A stretch of DNA of 10,904 nt from Bacteroidota bacterium. GTDB lineage: Bacteria > Bacteroidota > Bacteroidia > Bacteroidales > UBA12481. The position numbers and the translations under genes were made by a program. The stretch lies in the NCBI GenBank assembly GCA_030592205.1, contig JAUVKA010000087.1, positions 1 to 10,904 on the forward strand. The letters are read 5' to 3'. The notes beneath the pieces were generated by a model that worked only from the letters and a program-made list of their open reading frames with translations, did not search any database and was not told the origin of the DNA. This document shows, in pieces, positions 1 through 6,758 of this stretch (positions are counted from its first letter, which is position 1; the number at the start of each line of letters is the position of its first letter).

Positions 1-28
1 CCTTATTACTCATCACTTAGCCTTTTAC

Positions 29-49
29 ATAAGCCTCAAGCCTTAAGCC
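29..49. repeat. short heptamer tract after the rprY-like stop codon
   Basis: Three consecutive 7 bp units (ATAAGCC, TCAAGCC, TTAAGCC) lie directly beside the stop codon of the RprY-like gene at 50-52. A further related unit, CTTAGCC, sits at 16-22, but it is separated by 6 rather than 7 bases. The tract is too short to be called a minisatellite by itself. It gains weight from a second heptamer tract placed in the same way after the LytTR gene at 2286-2312. No gene is seen in 1-49. Confidence 0.55.
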
Positions 50-739
50 CTAGTAAGTAATCTTGTATCCAATCCCCCTCACATTAAGTATCTCTACTTC
101 TGGATCATCTGCCAGATATTTTCTCAGTTTGGTGATAAAAACATCCATCGATCTGGCGTTAAAAAAGTTATCATCGCCCCAAACTTTGTCCAGCACCAAA
201 CTCCTTTCCAAAACTCTGTTTCTATGGATACAAAGAAGGCGCAGGATTTCAGCTTCGCGATGGGTTAGCTTTTTCTCCTTCCACTGGAAATCAAGAACTT
301 GCTTATCGTAATTGAATTGATATTTACCAAGGACAAAACTTCTTTGGGCATCCTGTTGTTCAATCAAGCCTGAGTTGTCAGAGAGCCGGGCTTTAATCCT
401 GACTATCAGCTCCTCCATGCTAAAAGGTTTCTTTATATAGTCATTTGCCCCCAGCTCAAATCCTTTCACCACATCAGGTGTTTGTGAGCGGGCGGTAATA
501 AAGATAATGGGTACACGCGCATCCAGCTTACGTATATCCTGGGCCAGAGTAAACCCATCTTTTATTGGCAGCATGATATCAAGAAGACAAATATCAGGTT
601 TATATTCTTTGAAAGAGCTGAGCCCACTACGGCCATCCTGACAATAATTTACCTCAAACCCCCTGGTTTCAAGGCTTTCCTTAACTATCAAGCCCAGAGA
701 CAGCTCGTCTTCCACGAAGAGAATCTTGTTTTTACTCAT
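50..739 (-). CDS. rprY: RprY-like OmpR-family response regulator
   Basis: Cytoplasmic DNA-binding output protein of a two-component system, 229 aa. The receiver domain spans about residues 4-118, with acidic pocket E10-D11, phospho-acceptor D54 (in LLDIMLP), T82 and K104 (in KKPF). A winged-helix effector domain spans about 130-229, and its recognition part contains NARSMDVFITKLRK followed by the RGIGYK wing. This closely resembles Bacteroides RprY from memory. The reading frame is open further upstream to 835, but the start at 739 (MSKNKILFVEDE) puts the receiver at the N-terminus, whereas the longer form would add 32 non-homologous residues inside the kinase gene. The start overlaps the end of the kinase gene by 8 bp, which suggests translational coupling and that the kinase is its partner. 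Target genes cannot be read from this window. The rprY name rests on similarity only. Confidence 0.9.
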   Translation of the reverse strand: MSKNKILFVEDELSLGLIVKESLETRGFEVNYCQDGRSGLSSFKEYKPDICLLDIMLPIKDGFTLAQDIRKLDARVPIIFITARSQTPDVVKGFELGANDYIKKPFSMEELIVRIKARLSDNSGLIEQQDAQRSFVLGKYQFNYDKQVLDFQWKEKKLTHREAEILRLLCIHRNRVLERSLVLDKVWGDDNFFNARSMDVFITKLRKYLADDPEVEILNVRGIGYKITY

Positions 740-2213
740 AAATATCAGGTATTGCAATTGTGAATTCTGTTCCTTGCCCAGGTTGGCTTTTAACACCAAT
801 TGTTCCTTTGTGAAGCTCAACAATATGCTTAACATAACTCAATCCCAATCCAAATCCTTTCACTGAATGCAGATCGCCGGTAGGAACCCTGTAAAACTTC
901 TCGAAAATATGCTTCTGTTGTTCCTTTGAAATGCCAATTCCATTGTCCTTAACGCTAAACACAACATAATCAGCCTGTCGCAGGCATTTGACGGTGATCC
1001 TTGTTTTCTCCCTCGAATACTTAACCGAATTATCCAGAAGATTGTTGATAATGTTTTGAAAATGTAGTCGATCAGCATTTATATAGGCAGTGGCATTTGG
1101 ATCAAAATCGATTTCAACATGACCGTTTCCTTTCATTATATATTGTTGAGCCGCTTCCTGGATCAACTGGTAAACATCGAATGTTTCCTTGTTAAGAGTG
1201 AGGGTTTTCTGCTCGTCGGCACTTATGCTCAAAACCTTTTCAACCAAACCGGATAGTCTGTTCATTTCATTACGAGAAATCTCAATATATCTATTGGTCC
1301 TGTCTTTGTCTTTCAGTGCATCAAAGCTCACCATTGCCTCCATTGCGGCTGAAACAGTTGCAATAGGAGTTTTAAACTCATGAGTCATATTATTGATAAA
1401 ATCGTTCTTTATCTCTGACACCTTTTTTTGACGTAAGATTGTTTGTAACATAAAGAAGAAGCTTCCTGCTACCATAATCACCAGAAGGAAAGAAGCAAGC
1501 AGAGTTTGCCACATGCTTCTGAGAAGGTACGAGCGGATTTCGGGAAAGAAAGCCAGTATTTGCCCCTTGCTGATCTCACGACCGGGTATCTTTTGTATTG
1601 CCTGAGCATTTCGAAATACAGATGGATCTTGTCCGGTAAGGTCAAAAAGACGATCATCCTGAAGGTAAGCCAGGTAAAAAGGTGTTTCAATTCTTCTTTT
1701 TTTCAATTCGGTCAAATACCTGTTCTGAATATCTACCAGGTTAGGTTTATGAACGATAAGACTACTTACCACTATGTTAAATAACTCATCGGCTTCACCG
1801 GCGTCAAAAAAAATCTCGCCGGGCTCTCCTGTGAATTCATAGTTCCAGGATTCGTACTCCTCTTCGCCCCAGATAAGAATACTGTCATTACCGGCAATCC
1901 AGTTTTTCTCGATCTTCCAGCTGCTACCTTCCAGGGGCAATTCATAATCATGCTTACGATCCTCATTAATATGAATTTCCATCTGGCCCAAGTGAAGAGA
2001 ATCTCTCAACAAACCAGTTTTACTGAAATACCTGTTGAGCGTTATATCACGTAATTCTTCATTCAGGACATCTTCCAGAGCTGAATTCACTTCAACTTCA
2101 AAAGCTAAGGATTGGCTATCGTAGGTTGTAATAATCCAGTAAACCTGAAAAATCAGGATACCCACAATAGCTATAATGGTAGACAGCAGAACATATCTGA
2201 GGTTCCTTTGCAT
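732..2213 (-). CDS. rprX: RprX-like sensor histidine kinase
   Basis: Inner-membrane sensor kinase of 493 aa that would phosphorylate the RprY-like regulator encoded next to it. One membrane segment lies at about residues 8-30 and a second at about 235-258. Between them is a periplasmic sensor region of roughly 200 residues with no domain I recognise. No clear HAMP domain is seen. The HisKA helix contains H278 in THEFKTPI. The ATPase domain follows with the N box around N387-N395 (NIINNLLDNSVKYS), G1 at DNGIGIS (423-429), F box FEKFYRVP (437-444) and G2 box GFGLGLSYV (453-461). All catalytic motifs are intact and the length is normal for the type. It is the first gene of a two-gene unit. RprX of Bacteroides fragilis is the closest family member I know; the signal sensed here is unknown. 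Confidence 0.9.
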   Translation of the reverse strand: MQRNLRYVLLSTIIAIVGILIFQVYWIITTYDSQSLAFEVEVNSALEDVLNEELRDITLNRYFSKTGLLRDSLHLGQMEIHINEDRKHDYELPLEGSSWKIEKNWIAGNDSILIWGEEEYESWNYEFTGEPGEIFFDAGEADELFNIVVSSLIVHKPNLVDIQNRYLTELKKRRIETPFYLAYLQDDRLFDLTGQDPSVFRNAQAIQKIPGREISKGQILAFFPEIRSYLLRSMWQTLLASFLLVIMVAGSFFFMLQTILRQKKVSEIKNDFINNMTHEFKTPIATVSAAMEAMVSFDALKDKDRTNRYIEISRNEMNRLSGLVEKVLSISADEQKTLTLNKETFDVYQLIQEAAQQYIMKGNGHVEIDFDPNATAYINADRLHFQNIINNLLDNSVKYSREKTRITVKCLRQADYVVFSVKDNGIGISKEQQKHIFEKFYRVPTGDLHSVKGFGLGLSYVKHIVELHKGTIGVKSQPGQGTEFTIAIPDIYE

Positions 2214-2217
2214 ACTC

Positions 2218-2225
2218 CAAAATTA
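2218..2225 (-). promoter_or_regulatory. candidate -7 promoter element of the rprX-rprY unit
   Basis: Read on the minus strand this is TAATTTTG, an exact match to the Bacteroidota -7 consensus TAnnTTTG. Only 4 bases separate it from the ATG at 2213, so transcription would begin at or almost at the start codon. No TTG at the usual distance for a -33 element was found. The tract is AT-rich, so a chance match is possible, and read-through from the upstream LytTR operon could be the real source of transcripts. Confidence 0.35.
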
Positions 2226-2285
2226 AGCCAAATTATTATCATGCCTTTCTTGCTTAACACAAGTTAACAGAATATAATACATAAT

Positions 2286-2312
2286 AAGGCAAAAGGCAGA
2301 AGGCAGAAAGGC
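2286..2312. repeat. short heptamer tract after the LytTR gene stop codon
   Basis: Units AAGGCAA, AAGGCAG, AAGGCAG and a partial AAAGGC follow one another with 7 bp spacing, running up to the first base of the LytTR gene stop codon (2312-2314). Seen on the coding strand, the repeats begin immediately after TAG, the same position as the tract next to the RprY-like gene. The rest of the 98 bp spacer is AT-rich, with one weak inverted repeat (TTAAC at 2254-2258 and GTTAA at 2263-2267) and no poly-T tail convincing enough for a terminator. Confidence 0.55.
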
Positions 2313-3061
2313 TACAACCCTAACTTATCCTTAAGCACTTTCAAACCGCTCCGGCTGACTTTGATTCTTACTCCCGACCTCAATATCAGCACTTTGGAGT
2401 CTTTCTCATAAGGCTCGATCTGGACAATCTGATTTAGTCGTACAATATGGGAACGATGAACCCGGGCAAACTCTTTTGCATTGAGATGTTTATCATAAAA
2501 ACCCATGGTCTGCTGCTTAATAAAGCGGCCTTCCGAAGTATAGATATTCACATAATCGTCGTATGCTTCAATGTATTCAACCTGCTCCACCGGAATAACT
2601 TTGATTTTATTACCTGTTTTGACAACAATCCGGTCAATCGGACCACTTTCTGTCTGGTGTGAATCAAGTATTTCTTTTACAGGCAAGACAGAATCCTTAG
2701 CCGCTTCAATCCGCTCCAAAGCTCTTGACACAGCTTGTCCGAACCGCTCTTCCTCATACGGTTTAAGCAGGTAATCTGCAGCATTAAGCTCGAAAGCCTT
2801 GATTGCATATTGATCATATGCTGTAGAAAAAATAACCACCGGTAATTGCTCCAGTAATTCCAACATCTCAAATCCAGTGATCTTAGGCATCTGAATATCC
2901 AGAAAGATAAGATCAGGGTTGAATTCCTGAATAGCTTTCAAGCCTTCGAAACCATTCTGACACTCAGTCACAACGTCAATCTCCTTGAATGGTTGTAAGT
3001 ATGATCGAATAAGATTCCTCGCGGGCTGCTCGTCGTCTATAATAATAGCTTTTATAGTCAT
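2312..3061 (-). CDS. LytTR-family response regulator
   Basis: Cytoplasmic transcription regulator of 249 aa, in the LytR/AlgR group. The receiver domain (about residues 3-120) has the acidic pair D9-D10, phospho-acceptor D55 in FLDIQMPK, the STAYDQYAIKAFELNA helix region and the KPY lysine. A linker leads to a LytTR DNA-binding domain at about 145-249, recognised by RIVVKTGNKIKVIPVEQVEYIEA-type strands (start near 143), FARVHRSHIVRLNQI and the VSRSGLKVLKDKL end. It lies 6 bp after the LytS-like kinase gene, which is therefore its likely partner. LytTR proteins usually bind paired short direct repeats near target promoters; no such site could be identified with confidence here. Length and motifs are normal for the family. 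Confidence 0.92.
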   Translation of the reverse strand: MTIKAIIIDDEQPARNLIRSYLQPFKEIDVVTECQNGFEGLKAIQEFNPDLIFLDIQMPKITGFEMLELLEQLPVVIFSTAYDQYAIKAFELNAADYLLKPYEEERFGQAVSRALERIEAAKDSVLPVKEILDSHQTESGPIDRIVVKTGNKIKVIPVEQVEYIEAYDDYVNIYTSEGRFIKQQTMGFYDKHLNAKEFARVHRSHIVRLNQIVQIEPYEKDSKVLILRSGVRIKVSRSGLKVLKDKLGL

Positions 3062-3067
3062 ATCGAC

Positions 3068-4117
3068 TTATTTTTGAGGGATAATTAATTCAGCTGTATA
3101 TCGATTTGCGGTCTTCCTAAATTGCAACAAATTAGAAGACTGATACACCAGCTGCATACGGTTATCAACATTCTGAATACCGATTCCTTTTCCCTTTCTT
3201 GAGGGTATATCGGGATCAAAATCGTTACTTATTGATAAAATCAGGTGATTTGCTTTTTTAGTAACCTTAGTAAGTATCTCTACCGGCTCGGTACTTTCAT
3301 AAACCCCATGTTTGATTGCATTTTCAAATAATGGCTGGAGAATCATGTTTGGAAGGCGGCAGTCAATACAAGACTCAGGCACCTCAAATTTAAACATGAG
3401 TTTATCTCCAAATCTTATTTTTTCTATTTCAAGATATTGCCTTATGTGATCCAGCTCGCTTGTAAGATCGGTCAATTCGTTTTCTTTGTACTCCAGAGAA
3501 GATCGCAGAAAACTACTGAGCTTTATTATCATCTCCCTGGCTTGTTTAGGTCGATCCAGAGTTAGAGATGCTATGGAATTCAGACTGTTAAACAGAAAAT
3601 GAGGATTGATTTGAGATTTTAACCGATCGATTTCCGCTTCGCGAACCTGGAGATTAAGATCAGCCTCTTTACTGATTCGGGCTTTGCGGTCTTCCTGATT
3701 GATATAAAGGTAATATACCATTACCATCAGTGAATACAGGAATAGGCCGCTGATCGCCCTCCAGGGCATTGATTTTTCAAGGAATACCTGATAATCCGAA
3801 AGATCAGGAATTACATACATCATAATTAAATATCCCAGGCCCAGCCATAAAGCAAGAGCAAGGGCCGCAGTACCAAAATGGTAGAGGAAGGTATCCAAAA
3901 TAGCACCCCTGCTACTATCATAATAACGGACTGCATACCACAGGCTTAAACCAAGCAAAGCAAAAAGTGTATTGAAAACTACCCCGTCGATAAGTGAATC
4001 GACCAGGCCTTGATCAGAAAAGAAATATAAAACAGATACATGGATCCCGATTATCAGAATCCATGCAATACCGTAAGCGATAGAATACGTTTTTCTTTCC
4101 AGAAAAGGGTTTTGCAT
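3068..4117 (-). CDS. LytS/YehU-type membrane histidine kinase
   Basis: Integral membrane kinase of 349 aa that would phosphorylate the LytTR regulator encoded just downstream. Four hydrophobic segments lie at about residues 13-33, 46-65, 80-102 and 119-139. A charged, probably coiled-coil stretch (about 140-168) leads into the His_kinase domain (PF06580 type), with phospho-acceptor H173 in INPHFLFNSLNSI. The ATPase part shows LPNMILQPLFENAIKHG as N box and GKGIGIQNVDNRM as G2. The G1 box is reduced to SNDFDP, which is common in this kinase class. No extracellular sensor domain is present, so the signal is probably perceived in the membrane or through a partner. The LiaF-like protein ending only 2 bp upstream is the obvious candidate partner. 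No truncation or frameshift is seen. Confidence 0.9.
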   Translation of the reverse strand: MQNPFLERKTYSIAYGIAWILIIGIHVSVLYFFSDQGLVDSLIDGVVFNTLFALLGLSLWYAVRYYDSSRGAILDTFLYHFGTAALALALWLGLGYLIMMYVIPDLSDYQVFLEKSMPWRAISGLFLYSLMVMVYYLYINQEDRKARISKEADLNLQVREAEIDRLKSQINPHFLFNSLNSIASLTLDRPKQAREMIIKLSSFLRSSLEYKENELTDLTSELDHIRQYLEIEKIRFGDKLMFKFEVPESCIDCRLPNMILQPLFENAIKHGVYESTEPVEILTKVTKKANHLILSISNDFDPDIPSRKGKGIGIQNVDNRMQLVYQSSNLLQFRKTANRYTAELIIPQK

Positions 4118-4119
4118 AT

Positions 4120-4848
4120 CTACAAGCCAAAAGATTTCACTTCGCCTCCTCCAAAGATAGCTAATCCTTTAATGACAAGTACTTTTTCCTGATCGAAAAC
4201 CAGGTTGGGCATCCGTTCCCTCTTATCGGAAAAACCTCCGAAAATAGAAGCCACCTGAATCTGTACATTCCATCCGGCAGGCACAATAATCGTTGTACCC
4301 CCAAACATGCCGAAAGTATCCAGAATATTCTCCCCATCTGCCAGCTGCGAATTCATTAGATTAATCTTACTGCCTCCGAAAATACTGATAGTTCTACCTC
4401 CTTTGAATTCATTAGAGGTGACTACCCTTTCGCTCCCACCGAAGATAGACACCTCATCAATAAAATCCCGCGAGTCCTCCTTATTCCTTTCCTTTCTGTT
4501 TTTGAAATACCTCGGTGGACTTATTATAAGGTAAAGACCACTTACCATTACTACTGAAGGCCAGAAGGCTTTTCGTACATAATATGGGAAATCCCAGTAA
4601 TTCTCAAATAAGAAAAAGGTTCCCATCGATATTAAAACAATCCCAATTACCTTGCTTTGATTATTAACAAGGGAAAATACCCCGACAACAATTAATAGCA
4701 TCTCCCATGACCATAAAATATCCCTAAGTCGATAAGGGATAATATCAAAAGCATTTAGGAAAAACAAACCTCCAAAGATCACAAGCAGAATACCCCAGGT
4801 TTTCCTTGTATTGCTGCTTCTTTTTACTTCTTGTTCCATTCGTTCCAT
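4120..4848 (-). CDS. LiaF-like membrane protein
   Basis: Membrane protein of 242 aa. Four closely spaced hydrophobic segments fill about residues 17-110 (two LiaI/LiaF-type hairpins), and a soluble part spans about 125-242. The soluble part carries five FGG motifs, at 136-138, 157-159, 182-184, 203-205 and 232-234, in contexts such as SIFGGS and AIFGGG. This matches the C-terminal LiaF domain, thought to form a right-handed beta structure. In Firmicutes, LiaF restrains the LiaS kinase until cell-envelope stress. As the first gene of a tightly packed trio with a kinase and a LytTR regulator, it may play a similar gatekeeper role here, although the kinase is of a different class; that role is inference. 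The start at 4848 is the first ATG; an in-frame ATG at 4839 (residue 4) is a possible alternative. Confidence 0.85.
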   Translation of the reverse strand: MERMEQEVKRSSNTRKTWGILLVIFGGLFFLNAFDIIPYRLRDILWSWEMLLIVVGVFSLVNNQSKVIGIVLISMGTFFLFENYWDFPYYVRKAFWPSVVMVSGLYLIISPPRYFKNRKERNKEDSRDFIDEVSIFGGSERVVTSNEFKGGRTISIFGGSKINLMNSQLADGENILDTFGMFGGTTIIVPAGWNVQIQVASIFGGFSDKRERMPNLVFDQEKVLVIKGLAIFGGGEVKSFGL

Positions 4849-4873
4849 CGTATCAATATATTTAAGTTTTGAT

Positions 4874-4881
4874 CAAAAGTA
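4874..4881 (-). promoter_or_regulatory. candidate -7 element of the liaF-like operon
   Basis: Read on the minus strand this is TACTTTTG, matching the Bacteroidota consensus TAnnTTTG. It lies 25 bp upstream of the first ATG (4848), giving a leader of roughly 20 bases. A TTTG lies 25 bases further upstream, a little farther than the usual 19-23 for a -33 element. The position, the direction and the lack of another match in this spacer support it, but it is unproven. Confidence 0.45.
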
Positions 4882-4934
4882 AGGCGGATGATAAAGCCTG
4901 GAAAGTCAAATTCGGTGAATGAACGGGTTTTATC

Positions 4935-5060
4935 GGTTAACGGATAACGGATAACGGTTAACGGATAACGGTTAACGGTTAACAGTTAACGGATAACGGA
5001 TAACGGATAACGGATAACGGTTAACAGTTAACGGATAACGGAAAACGGTTAACGGTTAAC
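4935..5060. repeat. 18-unit heptamer tandem array, consensus GGWTAAC
   Basis: Exactly 126 bp divide into 18 units of 7 bp without a single insertion or deletion. There are eight GGATAAC, seven GGTTAAC, two AGTTAAC (4984 and 5026) and one GGAAAAC (5040). The order GGTTAAC, AGTTAAC, GGATAAC occurs twice, 42 bp apart, which hints at duplication of six-unit blocks. GTTAAC is its own reverse complement, so separated units can pair. Every unit contains TAA, so the array cannot code for protein in the plus direction. It lies in the spacer between the divergent LiaF-like operon and the serine ammonia-lyase gene, and ends 10 bp before the latter's promoter-like element. The rest of this 235 bp spacer (4849-4934) holds only the candidate liaF promoter. 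Confidence 0.97.
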
Positions 5061-5070
5061 AGGGATTGTA

Positions 5071-5078
5071 TATCTTCG
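5071..5078 (+). promoter_or_regulatory. candidate -7 element of the serine ammonia-lyase gene
   Basis: TATCTTCG differs by one base from the Bacteroidota consensus TAnnTTTG and stands 5 bases before the ATG at 5084. Transcription would then start at or next to the start codon, giving a leaderless or almost leaderless message. The region where a -33 element would be expected (about 5045-5052) lies inside the last units of the heptamer array and has no standard TTTG. No Shine-Dalgarno-like sequence is seen before the ATG. Confidence 0.4.
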
Positions 5079-5083
5079 CGTAT

Positions 5084-6646
5084 ATGAAAAGAACAAATCC
5101 TCCGGGAATATTCAACGATGTGATCGGACCGGTAATGCGGGGGCCGTCAAGTTCGCATACAGCAGGTTCTCACCGGATTGGCGATGTTATCAAACAGTTA
5201 GCCGGGGCAGATATCACTAAAGCCGATTTTAATTTTCATCCTGGGGGATCACTAGCCAGTACCTACCATACACAAGGCTCAGATATTGGTTTGGCAGCCG
5301 GACTGCTTGGCATCGATATGACTCATCCTGATTTACCCAAATCGCTGGAGCTGGCCAGGGAATCCGGAATTGAACTCAGCTTCAATATCACTGAATATCC
5401 TGCAGATCACCCCAATACCTATCGTTGTTTTATTGCGACAAAAAAGGAAGAAAAGTTTCAGGTGACTGCCTTGTCTATCGGTGGTGGTATTATTGTTTTC
5501 ACAGAAATACAGGGTTTTGCCTGCAACCTGCGAATGGATTTGCCAAGCCTGATCCTAATAGGTAATAGTCAGGAAATCGATGCATGGTGGAAAAAGGCTG
5601 AGAATAATCCTGAGTTTCAAATTCAAGTATTTCGACATCAACTTGATTATAAAAACAATGAGGCATTGTTGATTGTCGAATTTAATATATCTGCCCCCCT
5701 GCTACCTCAATTAGAAATCCAGGATTGTTTTAAAAGATTGATCCATCCTGTTTATCCGGTTATGGGATATGCAGGCAGCTTACTACCCTTCCATACTGCT
5801 GGGGATCTTGAAGGTATGACAGATTTGGCTGATCTTGATTTGGCTGATCTTGCGATTGAATACGAAACCAAACGATCTGCAATTTCTGCTGAAGAAGTCA
5901 TAAATAGAATGGACAATCTGGTTGATATTTTCATGGAGTCTATTGATATCGGCCTTTCAGGAACTGAGTATAAAGACAGGATTGCTCATTCGCAATCTCC
6001 TGCTTATTTGGAGCAGTCGCAAAAGGGTAAATTAATTTCCGCCGGGCCCCTCGAAAAAATGACAGCCTATACTATGGCTATAATGGAGGCCAAGAGTGCT
6101 ATGGAAGTGATTGTGGCAGCTCCAACCGCTGGTTCTGCCGGCGGATTACCGGGAGCATTGATAGGCTTGGCTGAAGAGATGGGTTCAAACAGAGAACTAG
6201 TGAACAGAGCTTTTCTGGCCGCTGGTCTTATTGGAATTTTCATTAGTGCAGAAGCAACTTTTGCAGCTGAAGTTGCTGGCTGTCAGGCTGAAACCGGGGC
6301 CGGAGCCTCTATGGCTGCTGCCGGAATGATTCAGCTTGCGGGAGGAAACGCAAAGCAGGCACTGGATGCATCCTCACTTGCCCTGCAGAATGTTATGGGC
6401 CTTGTTTGTGATCCGGTTGCTAACAGAGTGGAAATTCCCTGTCTTAGTAGAAATGTACAGGCCGGTGCCAATGCCTTGATCTCTGCCAATATGATTCTGG
6501 GTGGTGTTGATGCTGTAATCCCTTTGTCGGAAAGTATCCAAACCATGCTCGAAGTAGGGAAAGCACTACCACGTGAGTTAAGATGCACAGCCCTGGGAGG
6601 CCTGGCCATAACAAAAACCGCCAAAAGTATCGAAAGTAGAATGTAG
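5084..6646 (+). CDS. sdaA: iron-sulfur L-serine ammonia-lyase, single chain
   Basis: Cytoplasmic enzyme of 520 aa that deaminates L-serine to pyruvate and ammonia. The beta-type domain (about residues 8-150) opens with the RGPSSSHTAGSHR signature (19-31). Residues about 152-202 look like an ACT-type fold, ending NNEALLIVEF. The alpha-type catalytic domain (about 310-515) carries APTAGSAGGLPGAL (346-359) and three cysteines, C400, C442 and C453. Their spacing of 42 and 11 equals the cluster ligands I recall for E. coli SdaA. The length equals the sum of the Bacillus SdaAB and SdaAA subunits, so it is best seen as a fusion of that two-subunit type rather than the 454 aa E. coli form. A TTG at 5066 in frame would add 6 residues; the ATG is preferred. 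The gene appears to be a single-gene unit. Confidence 0.93.
   Translation: MKRTNPPGIFNDVIGPVMRGPSSSHTAGSHRIGDVIKQLAGADITKADFNFHPGGSLASTYHTQGSDIGLAAGLLGIDMTHPDLPKSLELARESGIELSFNITEYPADHPNTYRCFIATKKEEKFQVTALSIGGGIIVFTEIQGFACNLRMDLPSLILIGNSQEIDAWWKKAENNPEFQIQVFRHQLDYKNNEALLIVEFNISAPLLPQLEIQDCFKRLIHPVYPVMGYAGSLLPFHTAGDLEGMTDLADLDLADLAIEYETKRSAISAEEVINRMDNLVDIFMESIDIGLSGTEYKDRIAHSQSPAYLEQSQKGKLISAGPLEKMTAYTMAIMEAKSAMEVIVAAPTAGSAGGLPGALIGLAEEMGSNRELVNRAFLAAGLIGIFISAEATFAAEVAGCQAETGAGASMAAAGMIQLAGGNAKQALDASSLALQNVMGLVCDPVANRVEIPCLSRNVQAGANALISANMILGGVDAVIPLSESIQTMLEVGKALPRELRCTALGGLAITKTAKSIESRM
5822..5851 (+). repeat. in-frame 15 bp direct duplication in sdaA
   Basis: GATTTGGCTGATCTT occurs twice in perfect tandem (5822-5836 and 5837-5851), encoding the residues DLADL twice in the linker between the beta and alpha parts of the enzyme (about residues 247-256). 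The identical codons point to a recent slippage or duplication event. The reading frame is kept and the site is outside recognised catalytic motifs. Confidence 0.9.
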
Positions 6647-6675
6647 AAACGTATCATGATGCGTCTCTTCTTTTC
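6646..6675 (+). terminator. candidate intrinsic terminator after sdaA
   Basis: An almost perfect inverted repeat, GAAACGTATCAT (6646-6657) against GATGCGTCTC (6658-6667), begins at the last base of the stop codon. It includes one G-T pair and one mismatch, and is followed by TTCTTTTC. The inner ACGTATC and GATGCGT arms can form a stem with a short loop. The T-tract is interrupted by cytosines, so strength is uncertain, but the position right after the stop codon fits. Confidence 0.4.
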
Positions 6676-6709
6676 ATCCAAACTGATCAAATATTATTGA
6701 AAAAAATAC

Positions 6710-6717
6710 GATATTTG
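6710..6717 (+). promoter_or_regulatory. weak candidate -7 element of the phosphatase pair
   Basis: GATATTTG matches five of the six fixed positions of TAnnTTTG and lies 41 bp before the phoA-like ATG (6759), in an AT-rich spacer. No proper -33 element and no clear Pho-box-like direct repeats were found in 6676-6758. This is a best guess rather than a firm site. Confidence 0.25.
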
Positions 6718-6758
6718 TCGACTAACTTCATCTTATTTAAATTTATTATAAATAACCA

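Noticed and set aside
63..311. Plus-strand open frames opposite the signalling genes
   Set aside because: They are antisense shadows of well-supported genes with no recognisable protein features.
740..835. A 32-residue N-terminal extension of the RprY-like regulator in the same frame
   Set aside because: It lies wholly inside the kinase coding region, adds no recognisable sequence, and the receiver domain begins normally at the ATG at 739.
2254..2267. TTAAC-ACAA-GTTAA inverted repeat as terminator of the LytTR operon
   Set aside because: Five mostly A-T pairs and no T-tract; also typical of AT-rich spacers.
4935..5060. CRISPR array or origin-type iteron cluster
   Set aside because: Units are 7 bp and directly adjacent with no spacers, there are no cas or rep genes nearby, and no AT-rich unwinding region or DnaA-box set is visible.
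5066..5083. An upstream TTG start for sdaA giving six extra residues
   Set aside because: It would begin 5 bp before the promoter-like element and adds residues not seen in the family; the ATG at 5084 is more natural.
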